Source: Sarcophilus harrisii (lineage: Eukaryota > Chordata > Mammalia > Dasyuromorphia > Dasyuridae). From it: 64,000 nucleotides of DNA. The notes under the pieces were generated by a model, which saw nothing but the letters and a program-made list of their open reading frames with translations, was not told the DNA's origin and did not search any database. The stretch spans positions 29,283,564 to 29,347,563 of the forward strand of contig NC_045430.1 in NCBI RefSeq assembly GCF_902635505.1, written 5' to 3'. Each line of letters opens with the position of its first letter. Position 1 is the first letter of the stretch. This document shows, in pieces, positions 42,101 through 52,229 of the stretch. The translations under genes and the position numbers were made by a program.

Positions 42101-44040
42101 TGAACAATTGTTTATCTCTTCTGGCCTTGAGATCTTCATTCAGGAAAAAATGTTTACTAACCTCTTGTCCTAAATCAGCCATATGTCTTTTAGTGCCTCT
42201 GAACATACATCTTCAGCTTTGCTATATGAAACACTTTATTCAAATAATTTTACAAGGTGCAGAGGTGGTACTGCTTATATTGAATCTTAGATATTTCTGA
42301 AGGCAGCCAAGTCTCTTACTGACAGCAACATTGCTTCATTTAATGAGAAAATGCTGGTGCTCATCAGGTAGGAGGAAAATTTAAATAGAATGTTAAAAGA
42401 CTTTTATTCTTTTTTTGTAGGATAAAACCTTCAGGAAAACTGGAATTCAGATTAAATTAAGTAGTTTTTTTTTTTAAAGGTAAATTGACACCAGTTTTGT
42501 TCTGTGCTTATTTAATGGTCTAAAGATAAGATTTTAAGGCAGAGATGCTGCTTTTCTTGTTTTATCAATGATTTGCAACGTTTACATATTTTGAAATCAA
42601 TAGGCCTAATTTGCCAAAAGATACAAAGAAAATATGAATGAATTTGTGGAAGAGATTTTGTGTTGAAGAATCAGTTTTCCCTTTTAGAAAGGATTTTGTT
42701 AAAATGAATGGTATACAAAAAGCCTTACCATTAGCTTGCCAAATGTCCCTTTAAATAGTAAAGACCTACATTTTTAGTTTATAACTTTATTCTTGAAACT
42801 CCAGGGTATTTCATAAGGTAAAAGTATTAATATCTTGATTTCCTAAATATAAGTGGAAAGATAAGACATTCTAAAAACTCTGAATAGACCCGTTTGAAGT
42901 ACAGAAGCTACTGTGTTGTTGACATTAATATGAAAACGTTTATGTTATGTAACTTGCATTTAAGAAATTGAGTCTTTCAGAAACCTAGTCAAAAAAAATT
43001 GGCTTATGTTTTAGCCTGGGGGAATCTGTTAACTGATTTTTCTCAAGCTAAGAATTTCTTTTTGCATTTTATAATTCCCCTTTCCTACCTCCTTCCCAGT
43101 TTTAAGGTCTGTATTAATATGACAGATTAGGACATGTTAATGTTCAGGGCAACTTGTATGTGTGTATTGAAAGGTAGTAGTTAGGGAGATTAGAACACAG
43201 TTTTTTCTCCTTTTTTTGAAGGATCATCAGAATTAAAGACATGCTAATTTCTTAAATTGCCTATTACTAAAAAGAACCTAATGTCCCAAGATTTAGTCAG
43301 GTATTTTAAACAATCCAGCCTGACAAACTGTGTTTTGCTGTTGAATAAAATAAGATTTGTTTTGGAAAGATTTAGAATCCTGAGCTTTGTTAAAACGATT
43401 AGCTTTTAAAATATGTTCTTGAAAATAAAAGGGAAAAGAGGAATTTTCATTTTCTTTGTGCTGCAGCTTAAAAACCTTCTTGCTGTACGCCTTGTATATT
43501 CATAGATGCTTCATCACTGTTTATTGGAATGATATTTTAGTTTTGAAATATTAATGCTCCCCTGCTGTGGACAGTTGATGGCATTTAGGAACAAGCTTCT
43601 TTTCTCTCTCTGGGCTTTCTTATTTTGCCTTCTTTTTCCAATTTTTTTCTTCTTTCCATCTTGGTAACTTGAGTGTATTATCAGGAAAAAATAAACATTT
43701 TATTATGAAGAGTAAACGCTTCAGTAGAACCACAAACTAGATGGCTAGTGAAAGTGATGATGAAATGCTACTTATGTGTGTTTAGCATTTAATTCTCAGA
43801 TCATTACACTATTTTTCTTCTCGACTAAAGCATTTTCTTTGTTATTGGGTAGTAATAATGAATATGTATAAGACTTGCCTTCCAGATTCCTAAAGCTTGG
43901 TAGGTAATTACTGATGGAGGCCCTAGTGTTCAGTTTAGCTGCAGCAGTAGCAGCAGCAACACATCTGTGTTTCTATGTTTGTAACTTGGTTAATGGAGAT
44001 ATTGCTGACTTGTAAATATTTTCTATTAAACTTGAAGATG
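42101..44040. other. Intronic unique DNA
   Basis: No repeat is recognised over nearly 2 kb. A possible 77-bp exon-like segment lies at 42,291-42,367 (AATCTTAG|ATATTTCTG ... CATCAG|GTAGGA) with one open frame, but the acceptor is weak. A short CAG-rich stretch (GCAGCAGTAGCAGCAGCAAC) lies at 43,938. Confidence 0.4.
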
Positions 44041-44048
44041 AAATATGG

Positions 44049-44125
44049 ATTTTTTTCTTTTCCTATCTAATGGAGAGGAGTTTTAGATAACTAAAACTCC
44101 TCTCAGATAGGAAAAGGAAAAAAAT
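44049..44125. repeat. Hairpin 1 of an adjacent pair
   Basis: Arms of about 36 bp (TTTTTTCTTTTCCTATCT ... GAGAGGAGTTTTAG against CTAAAACTCCTCTCAGATAG...) with a 4-base ATAA loop and few mismatches. It abuts hairpin 2. Confidence 0.9.
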
Positions 44126-44126
44126 T

Positions 44127-44269
44127 AAGTTAAAATGTACCTTGATATAACTTTTATTACATTCCATATTATCAAAATGCAGAAATAACTAAAACCCCTC
44201 TCTGCATTTCAAATAGCTTTTGATAATAAGGAATGTAATAAAAGTTTATATCAAGGTACATTTTAACTT
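44127..44269. repeat. Hairpin 2 of an adjacent pair
   Basis: Arms 44,127-44,177 (AAGTTAAAATGTACCTTGAT...) and 44,218-44,269 match with one mismatch and one indel. The 40-base centre contains AACTAAAACCCCTCTC, almost the same as AACTAAAACTCCTCTC in the centre of hairpin 1. A MITE is possible; serial template switching explains the shared centre better. Confidence 0.9.
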
Positions 44270-44391
44270 GATGATTATGACATAGCTTAGAAGATTAAAA
44301 ACAAGCAACCTTAGTTGCTTTTATTTTTTTATCATGCTTATCATTTTTTCATTATTAATCATATCCAATTCCTTGAAAAATATAACAGCAG

Positions 44392-44560
44392 GGACAACTA
44401 GGTGTGGTGCAGGGGATAGAGCATCAGTCTCTGAAATCAGGAGGACCCAAGTTCAAATGTGGCCTCAGACACTTAACACCTCTTAGCTGTGTGACCCTGG
44501 GCAAGTCACTTAACCCCAATTGCCTTAGCAAAAAAAAAAAAAAAAAGAAAAAGAAGAAAA
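44392..44560 (+). mobile_element. WSINE1-type SINE, complete
   Basis: Best-preserved copy: GTGGTGCAGGGGATAGAGCA, CTCAGACACTTAACACCTCT, GCAAGTCACTTAACCCCAAT, TGCCTTAGC then A-run. The flanks GAAAAATATAACAG and GAAAAATATAATAG look like a target-site duplication. The CCCCAATTGCC end is what suggests an Australian marsupial. Confidence 0.95.
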
Positions 44561-44759
44561 AAGTAAGAAAAGAAAAATATAATAGTAGAAAGAGCTTTGA
44601 TCTTTGGGTTAAAAATAATAGGCTGAATCATAAAAGTTGTGTTCACCCAAGGTGTCAGTCAGAGCTTTGAGGGATGTAGATGATGAGGTCCTCCTAGTAG
44701 TCTTGTTTGCAAGACTACTTGGGCTGGTGACATTAAGGTCAAGTACTTGCAGAGTCTCC

Positions 44760-45385
44760 TAACTTAGATCCATAATCTCCGAGTTTGGTTCAACTATTCA
44801 GGTCTCCCTGCTTACATTTGCCTCCCTTTCAAATCTATCATCCATACATTTGGCAGATTTTTAATATTCCTAAGACACGGCCTTGATGTTTTGTTTTTGC
44901 TATTTTCTTGTTTTAAAATGTCTTCAATGCTTTTAGGATAAAATACTCTTAGTCTGGTATCTCTTTGACCTGCTTTTGTAGGCATTTCCTGTTCCTCTTT
45001 ACATCATTCATTTCTTCCAGCCCAATTGACCTGCTCCCTGTTCCCAATCTCCCTAGCTTGCTATCTCTTGTCTCCATGCCTTTACCTAGATTGTCTCTCA
45101 TTCTTGGAATAAGCACCTTCTTCATTCCCAACTCCAAGAAACTGTAGTTTCCTTTGAGTCCTTGTAGGCATGCTTCTTCCTGCTTTCATGTGTCCCCCAA
45201 GTAGCAAGCGGTCACTGAACCCCTTAGTTATTTTATGTGTCCTTATTGTATTATCCTAATATAGATAGAGTAAGCTCATTGAGGGCAGGGGCTGTTTTAT
45301 TTTTTCCTTTGTATGCCCAGTCTCTAAAAGCCTTGCAACAGCAGGTACTTGTTCAGTACTTATTGAATTGAATGACCAGTTGGAC
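44760..45385 (+). repeat. L2/CR1-type LINE, long 3' fragment
   Basis: ATGCTTTTAGGATAAAATAC, CAGCCCAATTGACCTGCTCC, TGTCTCCATGCCTTTACCTA, GGGCAGGGGCTGTTTTATTT and GTTCAGTACTTATTGAATTG follow the order of the marsupial L2/CR1 3' end. At about 620 bp it is the longest such copy in the window. Confidence 0.8.
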
Positions 45386-46079
45386 ACAGATGGCTTCTCA
45401 GAACATAGATCTTGGACAGATCCTGTAGATGGATGGTAGTTACCCTGAAGCTATAGGATACCAGTTGAATGACCTTGGAGAAACTTCTCAGTCTTCCTGA
45501 TGGCTCTAAGCTTCTCCCTGAACCACTCATTCCTCCAGGCCCTAATAGTGTGTTGTCTATGAAGCTAGCAATCTTGGGCTAAAGAGCTAAAGTTGAAGTT
45601 ACCTCAGGAGTCATAAGTGCATCTCTCTGCCAGTAGGTAGTGGCATATTAGTCATAAGAGATGGCTCACAAGAAGTGGGCACAAGAAATAATCTGTAAAA
45701 TGCAAGAGTTAGTAAGTAGTAGGTTATTCACGGGTGACCTGCCAGCTGTCTTGGTGTCCATGCATTGTCAAGGGAAGGTCCCTAGTATATTGGGTGGATC
45801 TTCTGGAGGAATTCTGGGAAATCAGGGATAGGAGTGTCCAGGATAAGGAGGTGATAAAATGGCTTGAATTGTTCTTTTGGAGGGCAGTACCAAATGTTGC
45901 ATTCGGTCTACTAAATTTGCATTTTATTTTTCTTTCAAAACTAAAATGGAAAATGCTTATTAAGCTTTTTTTCCCCCTCTGGAAATTTCTATTCACAAAA
46001 GTAGTTTCCCACAAAGTATTTGTTATAAAATACTAAGTGGACAAAACAGAATCACAAGATGTAGAGATCATCTGTATAT
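45386..46079. other. Intronic DNA, nothing recognised
   Basis: Open frames at 45,724-46,036 on both strands overlap each other and have no supporting motif. Confidence 0.45.
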
Positions 46080-46262
46080 CAGAGGTCCTCAAACTTTTTA
46101 AATAGGGGCCCAGTTCACTGTCTTTTAGACTGTTGGAGGGCCGGACTATAGTAAAAACAAAAACTTTGTTTTGTGGGCCTTTAAATAAAGAAACCCTGGA
46201 TGAGGGGGATAAACGTCCTCAGCTGCTGCATCTGGTCCGCGGCCATAGTTTGAGGACCCCTG
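46080..46262 (-). mobile_element. hAT-type MITE, copy 1 (reverse)
   Basis: Terminal inverted repeats CAGAGGTCCTCAAACT and GTTTGAGGACCCCTG. The body has CAAAACTTTGTTTTGTGGGC and GGATAAACGTCCTCAGCTGC. It is the reverse complement of the copy at 58,737, with a short internal deletion. The Charlie-like hAT group is inferred from the CAGGGGT termini. Confidence 0.85.
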
Positions 46263-46311
46263 TATAGATCATTGTTTATAAAGAGGAAACTGGGGTCCTT
46301 AAACTGCAAAA

Positions 46312-46332
46312 TTTGTGTGTGTGTGTGTGTGT
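46312..46332. repeat. (TG)n microsatellite
   Basis: Ten TG units. Confidence 0.85.
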
Positions 46333-47278
46333 TTAAACCATACTGTACTTTAGCATCAGAATGGATTTTCTCTTTCCTTTTTATGAGGGTAAGGGAAATT
46401 TTCACTTTGTTGCATTTGGGGAGATTAAGGGAAAGATAATGACTTGTAGGAATGTCCCAGAACACGTGAAGAGATCACTCAAATGCTGCACCTAGGTGTC
46501 CCACTGGAAGGTCTAGCACATCTCAGAGAAAAGAGAAGGGCCACAGCAGATTTTGCAGACTGCCAAGTAAAAATTTAAGCTCCCTTCCAGTCCTTAAATT
46601 TCCATGATTCTGAGTTGTCTTTGTTAAGATCATTCTATACTGGTTGAAGGTCCCCTTTATAATAGGTATGTTGAAATGTTGTGCCTATTGGTGAATGTGC
46701 TTTTACTTTTCTTGTTGGGAGGAGGTGAAAGTAGTAGTCATACTTATTTTTGATCTTTCAATCACTCCACAGGTAATGTCTTGAAATTTGATGCTTAAAG
46801 TGCAATTTTTAAACATTAGTATACATTGTATTGTGTAATAAGCTAAAATGGAGGTCCTGGTTAAAATTCCAATTTTTTTGCTTTATTTTTTTATGAATAT
46901 ATGTATAAATATTAAGTTTTAAAAATTGAGTTAATCCTAAGTTTTATGATAAATTCCTTAAGATAATAAATACTCAGTAATTATACTATATAAAATCCAT
47001 TCAGTAGAGTACTGTGCTTTGGTGGTGGAGGAAATAGGATATTTATTTAACACTAGTGCCAGGGGCCTCATGGAGTTTATAATGGTATAAAGAAGATATA
47101 TAAGGGAACATTTATTGAAATGGATGACTTCATTATGATATGGAGGAGTCTCTCCCTCTTTTTTCCCCTCCCTCCTTGAAAGCTGGGTTGGCAATATGGA
47201 TTTGAATGAACTGAAGGAAGACTTCTGGTCTTGCATCATTTTTGGACTCCCTTTTGTTCCCAAATGAGGGGTGAATAG

Positions 47279-47279
<1 letters not shown>
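46333..47279. other. Intronic unique DNA
   Basis: No repeat is named. CACCTAGGTGTCCC near 46,490 is too short to call a SINE. Confidence 0.45.

Positions 47280-47321
<42 letters not shown>
47280..47321. repeat. (TG)n microsatellite
   Basis: About 20 uninterrupted TG units, with a second short GTGTGTATATGTG run at 47,341-47,361. Confidence 0.95.
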
Positions 47322-47323
<2 letters not shown>

Positions 47324-47674
47324 GGTACTTATACACAAAGGTGTGTATATGTGTGTGTGTGTCATAGATGATTCATAAGAGGATATGGACAGTATTGAAG
47401 GCTCAGAATGGATAGTATAGAATAGATTGCAATCTTTATCATTAAATGTTATTTCCATGTGGCAAAATCAACACACACTGAGGTGTCAAAGAATACCACT
47501 TGAATAACCATGCCAAGTGACAGTGTTATTAAAGTTAATTTTTATGCCATTATTTGTAGGAAATGCCCAAATAATAATGTCATCCAAAAACATTATCATT
47601 CCCGATCTTCCAAACTAATTAAAATGATAGCATGTACATTATAGATTTCCTAGCATCTACACTGTCTAGAGGAT

Positions 47675-47677
47675 ATA

Positions 47678-47712
<35 letters not shown>
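47675..47712. repeat. (TA)n plus T-run
   Basis: ATATATAT followed by about 18 T. Likely unstable in length. Confidence 0.9.
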
Positions 47713-47714
<2 letters not shown>

Positions 47715-47889
47715 TACTGGACTTAAGTATTAAAATAGATTTTTGGATTCTTCAAAGAAGGCTTTGCTTTCAAACATCCAAAGCATTTTTTAAATTTTAA
47801 GAGATTATCCTTTGTATCCTTTTTTTAGGTGGGGGAGGTTTATAATGACTTGAGAAAGGGTCTACTTAATCAGTAATTGGTTTTTTATT

Positions 47890-48037
47890 TTTATTTTTGG
47901 CAAGGCAGTTGGGATTAAGTGACTTGCCTAAGATCACACAATTAGGACAGGTTAAGTGTGTCTGAAGCGGGGTTTTAACTCAGATCCTCCTGATTTCAGA
48001 ATTGGTGCTCTATCCACTGTGCCCTTTAGCTGCCCCA
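47890..48037 (-). mobile_element. WSINE1-type SINE (reverse)
   Basis: GGCAAGGCAGTTGGGATTAA, CTTGCCTAAGATCACACAAT and CACTGTGCCCTTTAGCTGCC. CAGTAATT on both sides is a probable target-site duplication. Confidence 0.85.
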
Positions 48038-51000
48038 CAGTAATTACTTCTTAAGTAGCTCCATGCACTCAGCATTTTGTTTCCCTACAATGTTGATAAA
48101 AGAACATATGATTTTTGTTATCTAGAAGCCTACTCTTTGTAATGTGAAATAACAATAGATTTCATCCGTTTACAACTTGTCAGTCTGACGGTCTCACCTG
48201 TGTGGAATGTAGCCAAAAACCAGAAAAGGAAACAAGACTCTCAACTGACAAAACAGATATAAAAAAGCCATACTAAAACTGGTGAGACTTGCTCATAGGA
48301 AAGCTCCTCATCCTTTTATGCTTCATTTGCCCCAAATATTAACAAAATGATATGGTTTAGATGTGTTTAGTAGATTGGAATAATGTAGAGAATTCACAGT
48401 ATGACATCTTGGGCAGTGGTGGCTCATCTTATGTTTGATGATGTTCCTTTGGGCTGGGGCCTTGCATACATTAAGAACAGCTCTTTATTTCCCTTGGGCA
48501 CCAACTCTTTTAGTGTTTTTTTTTTTTTTTTTTTTTCTGTTACTTCCAGTAACCTTTGCAAAAACAACCACCACCACCAAAAATAAAATTAAAGAATTGT
48601 TTGCCATAGTAGTAGACTTAACATAAGTGCTGACATAAAAAAGCTCTTAATAAATGCTTATTGCTTGATTGACTAATACATGTCTTTCCAAAATAGTTAA
48701 AATAAAAATTGTTGCTTAAAGTGATAAACAACTCAGTTACCTGCAGTACTTTAATGGAGAAACCTATTCCTTGGGGATTTCAGGTAGCTGCAGTTTAATT
48801 GTATATTAATTATTTGCAGAATTGTACAGTGTATACTAGAAGTGATGTCAGTGTTAGAAGGGCTTTTGAAGCTTTTAGTGGGTAGGGAAAGATGTCAGAG
48901 AAGAGGAGGAGAACCCTGAAGCTTAGCTAGGAGTTGGATTGGTTTTATCCCTGGGGATATTGATATAGAATATCCTTGGGTGTCTGATGAAACAAAAGTT
49001 TTAGATAAGACAAATTCCTTGCCTTCATGGAGCTCTAATAGCTTAAAACCACACTAAGACTTTTAGAGCATCTTATATACAAAATGACTAGAGAGTAGTC
49101 CTTGATTTAGAGAGAAATAGATGAATGAGAGGTAGATTTCAAATGTCTTGAGTATTTTGAATCCTTTAGAAAAGAATTGGTATTAAGCTGTAAATATCCA
49201 GTTAGAAGAGCAACAGAATTCTGAGAGCTGGAATGAATCATTCAGTGTCAGCAGTAAAATTCGAATGACTATCCAAATCTAGTTCTACAGCTATACTACT
49301 TAAATAGACACTCCTTGAAGTTAACGGCATAATTGAACTTTGTAAGAGTAGAACAATGCCTTCTCATGCAATATTGGTGTATATGTGGGGGGGGTGTATG
49401 TGTCTATGTATACAGGCAATCCACTTTTTTTTTTTTAAATTGAATTATAGTAATTAAGTACAGAACCTAGTTTATGGTCCTTGTTTTTTAAAAGACTGTC
49501 TTTATAGAGTAGCTAACCTTTTAAAAATTATACCTCTGCTATAGTGGGTGTGATTTAAATGTGAGACTTACTAACACTGTATCTGTTCAAGTTAATCTAT
49601 TATGATAATCATTTTCATTGCTGACATTTTATTAAAATGAATTTTCATACTTTCCATCTTCACTTTTTTATTTCTGTAAACATAGCATTACTCCTTGTCT
49701 AAGTATTTTATTTAAAGAATTAAAGAAAATAAATTATTACTTGGTTAATGAAAATGTCTGAAAAGAGAATCTCTGTGTCTGTTTGATTAGTGACACAGAG
49801 AAAGATTAGTAACCTTTGGTCACTCAACATCACCATGACATTTTGTGCTAAAGCACTTACTTAAAAATGCAAAATAGTGGACTTTAGAGATCATCTAATC
49901 AAAACTAAGTCTCAGAGAGTTATGTGTGTATATATGTACAGTCCTAAAGACTAGGAAATGACAAATCTGTCAAACGATTGACCATATAGGGAATATGAAA
50001 ATGAGGAGTTGAGTGTGATCCCTAGGCTGTAACTCTGAGAAATTGGAAGAATGGTTGACTACCTTAAAAAAAAAGAAAATAAGGAAGAAGAGTGAGAGGG
50101 AAGATTGTGAGTTCAGTTTTGTACTTCTTGCGCTTTAGGTGACTAACTGTCCAGTGGGCATTTGATGCTGCTGGAGGTTAGGGGAGAGACTGGGATGACA
50201 GAGGCAGGATAATTAAACACAAGGGAGTGAGGACTCTGGGAGGCCCCAGTTTGTTTACCCATAGTCCAATTGATGGGCTCTCATTTTGTTGCCAATTTAT
50301 TGCTACTGCAAACAAGTTTTACACATGTTTATCTGTGTATATGTTGTTTCTCCTTATGTCAAGCCTTTGAGAGAGAGGCAACTGGCTGTATCACTGGTGT
50401 TTAGTAAAATGCTTTGCATATAGTATGTGTTCAGTAAATAAATGTTCAATTCAGTTATAAAAGGAGAGTCCTTTGTATCTGTTAAAGATAGTAAATATAT
50501 TCTTCATATTAAGCCAACAAAAATCCTTTAGCTTAATTTAAGTTCATCTTTCTTGGACACAGTGAGCATCTCAGAATGTTTTATAACCTTTCATATGCAT
50601 TATATTTCTTCAGGGCAACCTTTTAACTTGTTCCTCCCCCACCCCACCCCTTTTGGAGATTTACAATTTTTAAAAGTTCTTTTCTTTTTCAGTTTCTTAA
50701 TGTCCTCTTTGAAATCTGGTGATCAGAACTGGGCTTAATAGATGCAAGATATGGTGGAAAGATTATTTCCTGGTCTTTAAATGACATATTGATTGGAAAA
50801 CTCAAGGATATTGTTTGTTTGTTTGTTTGTTTTGGACAATGGCACTATGTTTCCCCTTCCCTCTTTAGTTTGTCATCAGTAATGAAGCCTCTTTGTGTAG
50901 GTGACTCTTAATCATGTTCTGTATTTGTTTTACCCATTCTTTTTAAGGGCCTTAAACATTGGTTTGAGTTATGCCCTAATTTTGATTGGCCTTTTTCTCA

Positions 51001-51065
51001 GGGTCATTCGGAATTTTATTTTATTTATTTATTTTTTAGGACAGTGGCAAAGTTGAATATCCTTT
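48038..51065. other. Intronic DNA, largely unique
   Basis: Minor pieces: L2 tail at 48,600-48,675 (CTTAATAAATGCTTATTGCT), a possible reversed L2 piece at 48,990-49,060, and an L2 tail at 50,330-50,450 (AGTATGTGTTCAGTAAATAA). Also a T21 run at 48,516-48,536 and a (GTTT)n at 50,812-50,830. No exon supported. Confidence 0.5.
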
Positions 51066-51513
51066 TGTGTGGGATGGGTGCTAGACCCCCTTTTCTAAAT
51101 TAACTTATCAGAGACATCTTCAGGCACAGAGAGAAAGCATTTATTTAGTTCCTGCAGGGAGAGCCCCAGAAACACATATGGGAACCATTCCAATTCCTGC
51201 CATGTGCTCCTGGAACCTGACCAGCTTCAGACTTCTCAGGTTTAAATAACAAAAGACCCAGGCCCCTTCGTTGGATAGACCAAAAGGAAGTAACCATCCT
51301 TGCCCTTCATTTGGGCACCAATGCTGTCTGCTTCCTGAGGGCCTGAGACCATGTGATTTCCTGAAACCTGAGGCCCAAGACCTCATCTTCCTGCTCTGGG
51401 TATAGGGATCATGTGACTTAGGCCTAGTTTCATAAACTGAGAAAGCTTCATCTAGTCAATCCCATTCACTTTGCAGCACTTATTATAGTGCCTTGGCATA
51501 ACCAACTGATACA
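51066..51513 (-). mobile_element. Probable solo LTR (reverse)
   Basis: On the minus strand it begins TGTATCAGTTGGTTATGCCA and ends GCACCCATCCCACACA, the TG...CA form, at about 448 bp. It has a polyadenylation-type ACTAAATAAATGCTTTCTCT about 85 bases before the end, the normal position in an LTR. No retroviral interior adjoins it. Family not recognised; it predates the neighbouring L1 only by inference. Confidence 0.5.
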
Positions 51514-51544
51514 GTTATAACTATTTTGTAAAAATTAGAGTTGA

Positions 51545-52214
51545 TGAATGGATGTCCATCAGTTGGAGAATGGCTGAATAAACTGTGGTATATGAAAATT
51601 ATGGAATATTACTGTTCTGTAAGAAATGACCAACAGGATGATTTCAGAAAGGCCTGGAGAGACTTACACGAACTGATGCTGAGCGAAATGAGCAGGACCA
51701 GGAGATCATTATATACTTCAACAACAATACTAGATGATGACCAGTTCTGATGGATCAGGCCATCCTCAGCAACAAGATCAACCAAATCATTTCTAATGGA
51801 GCAGTAATGAACTGAACTAGCTATGCCCAGAAAAAGAACTCTGGGAGATGACTAAAAACCATTACATTGAATTCCCAATCCCTATATTTATGCACACCTG
51901 CATTTTTGATTTCCTTCACAAGCTAATTGTACAATAATTCAGAGTCTGATTCTTTTTGTACAGCAAAATAACGGTTTGGTCATGTATACTTATTGTGTAT
52001 CTAAGTTATATTTTAATATATTTAACATCTACTGGTCATCCTGCCATCTAGGGGAGGGGGTGGGGTGGGGGGTAAGAGGTGAAAAATTGGAACAAGAGGT
52101 TTGGCAATTGTTAATGCTGTAAAGTTACCCATGTATATATCCTGTAAATAAAAGGCTATTAAATTTAAAAAAAAAAAATAAATAAATAAAAGCTAATGAA
52201 GAGTCAAAAAAAAA
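51545..52214 (+). mobile_element. Young 5'-truncated L1 with two-part poly(A) tail
   Basis: End of ORF2 (GGAGAATGGCTGAATAAACT, CATGAATGA-type stop region), 3' UTR (TTTTTGTACAGCAAAATAAC, GGCAATTGTTAATGCTGTAA), then A-rich (AAAT)n, AAAGCTAATGAAGAGTC and a second A-run. The target-site duplication AAAAATTAGAGTTGA (51,530-51,544 and 52,215-52,229) is perfect. The open frame at 51,541-51,750 is the end of ORF2, not a host gene. Confidence 0.95.
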
Positions 52215-52229
52215 AAAAATTAGAGTTGA

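Noticed and set aside
44392-44560. Possible tRNA gene (tRNA-like head of the SINE)
   Set aside because: The head belongs to a WSINE1 with CORE body and poly(A). It does not fold as a complete tRNA. No other tRNA, rRNA or snRNA signature was seen.
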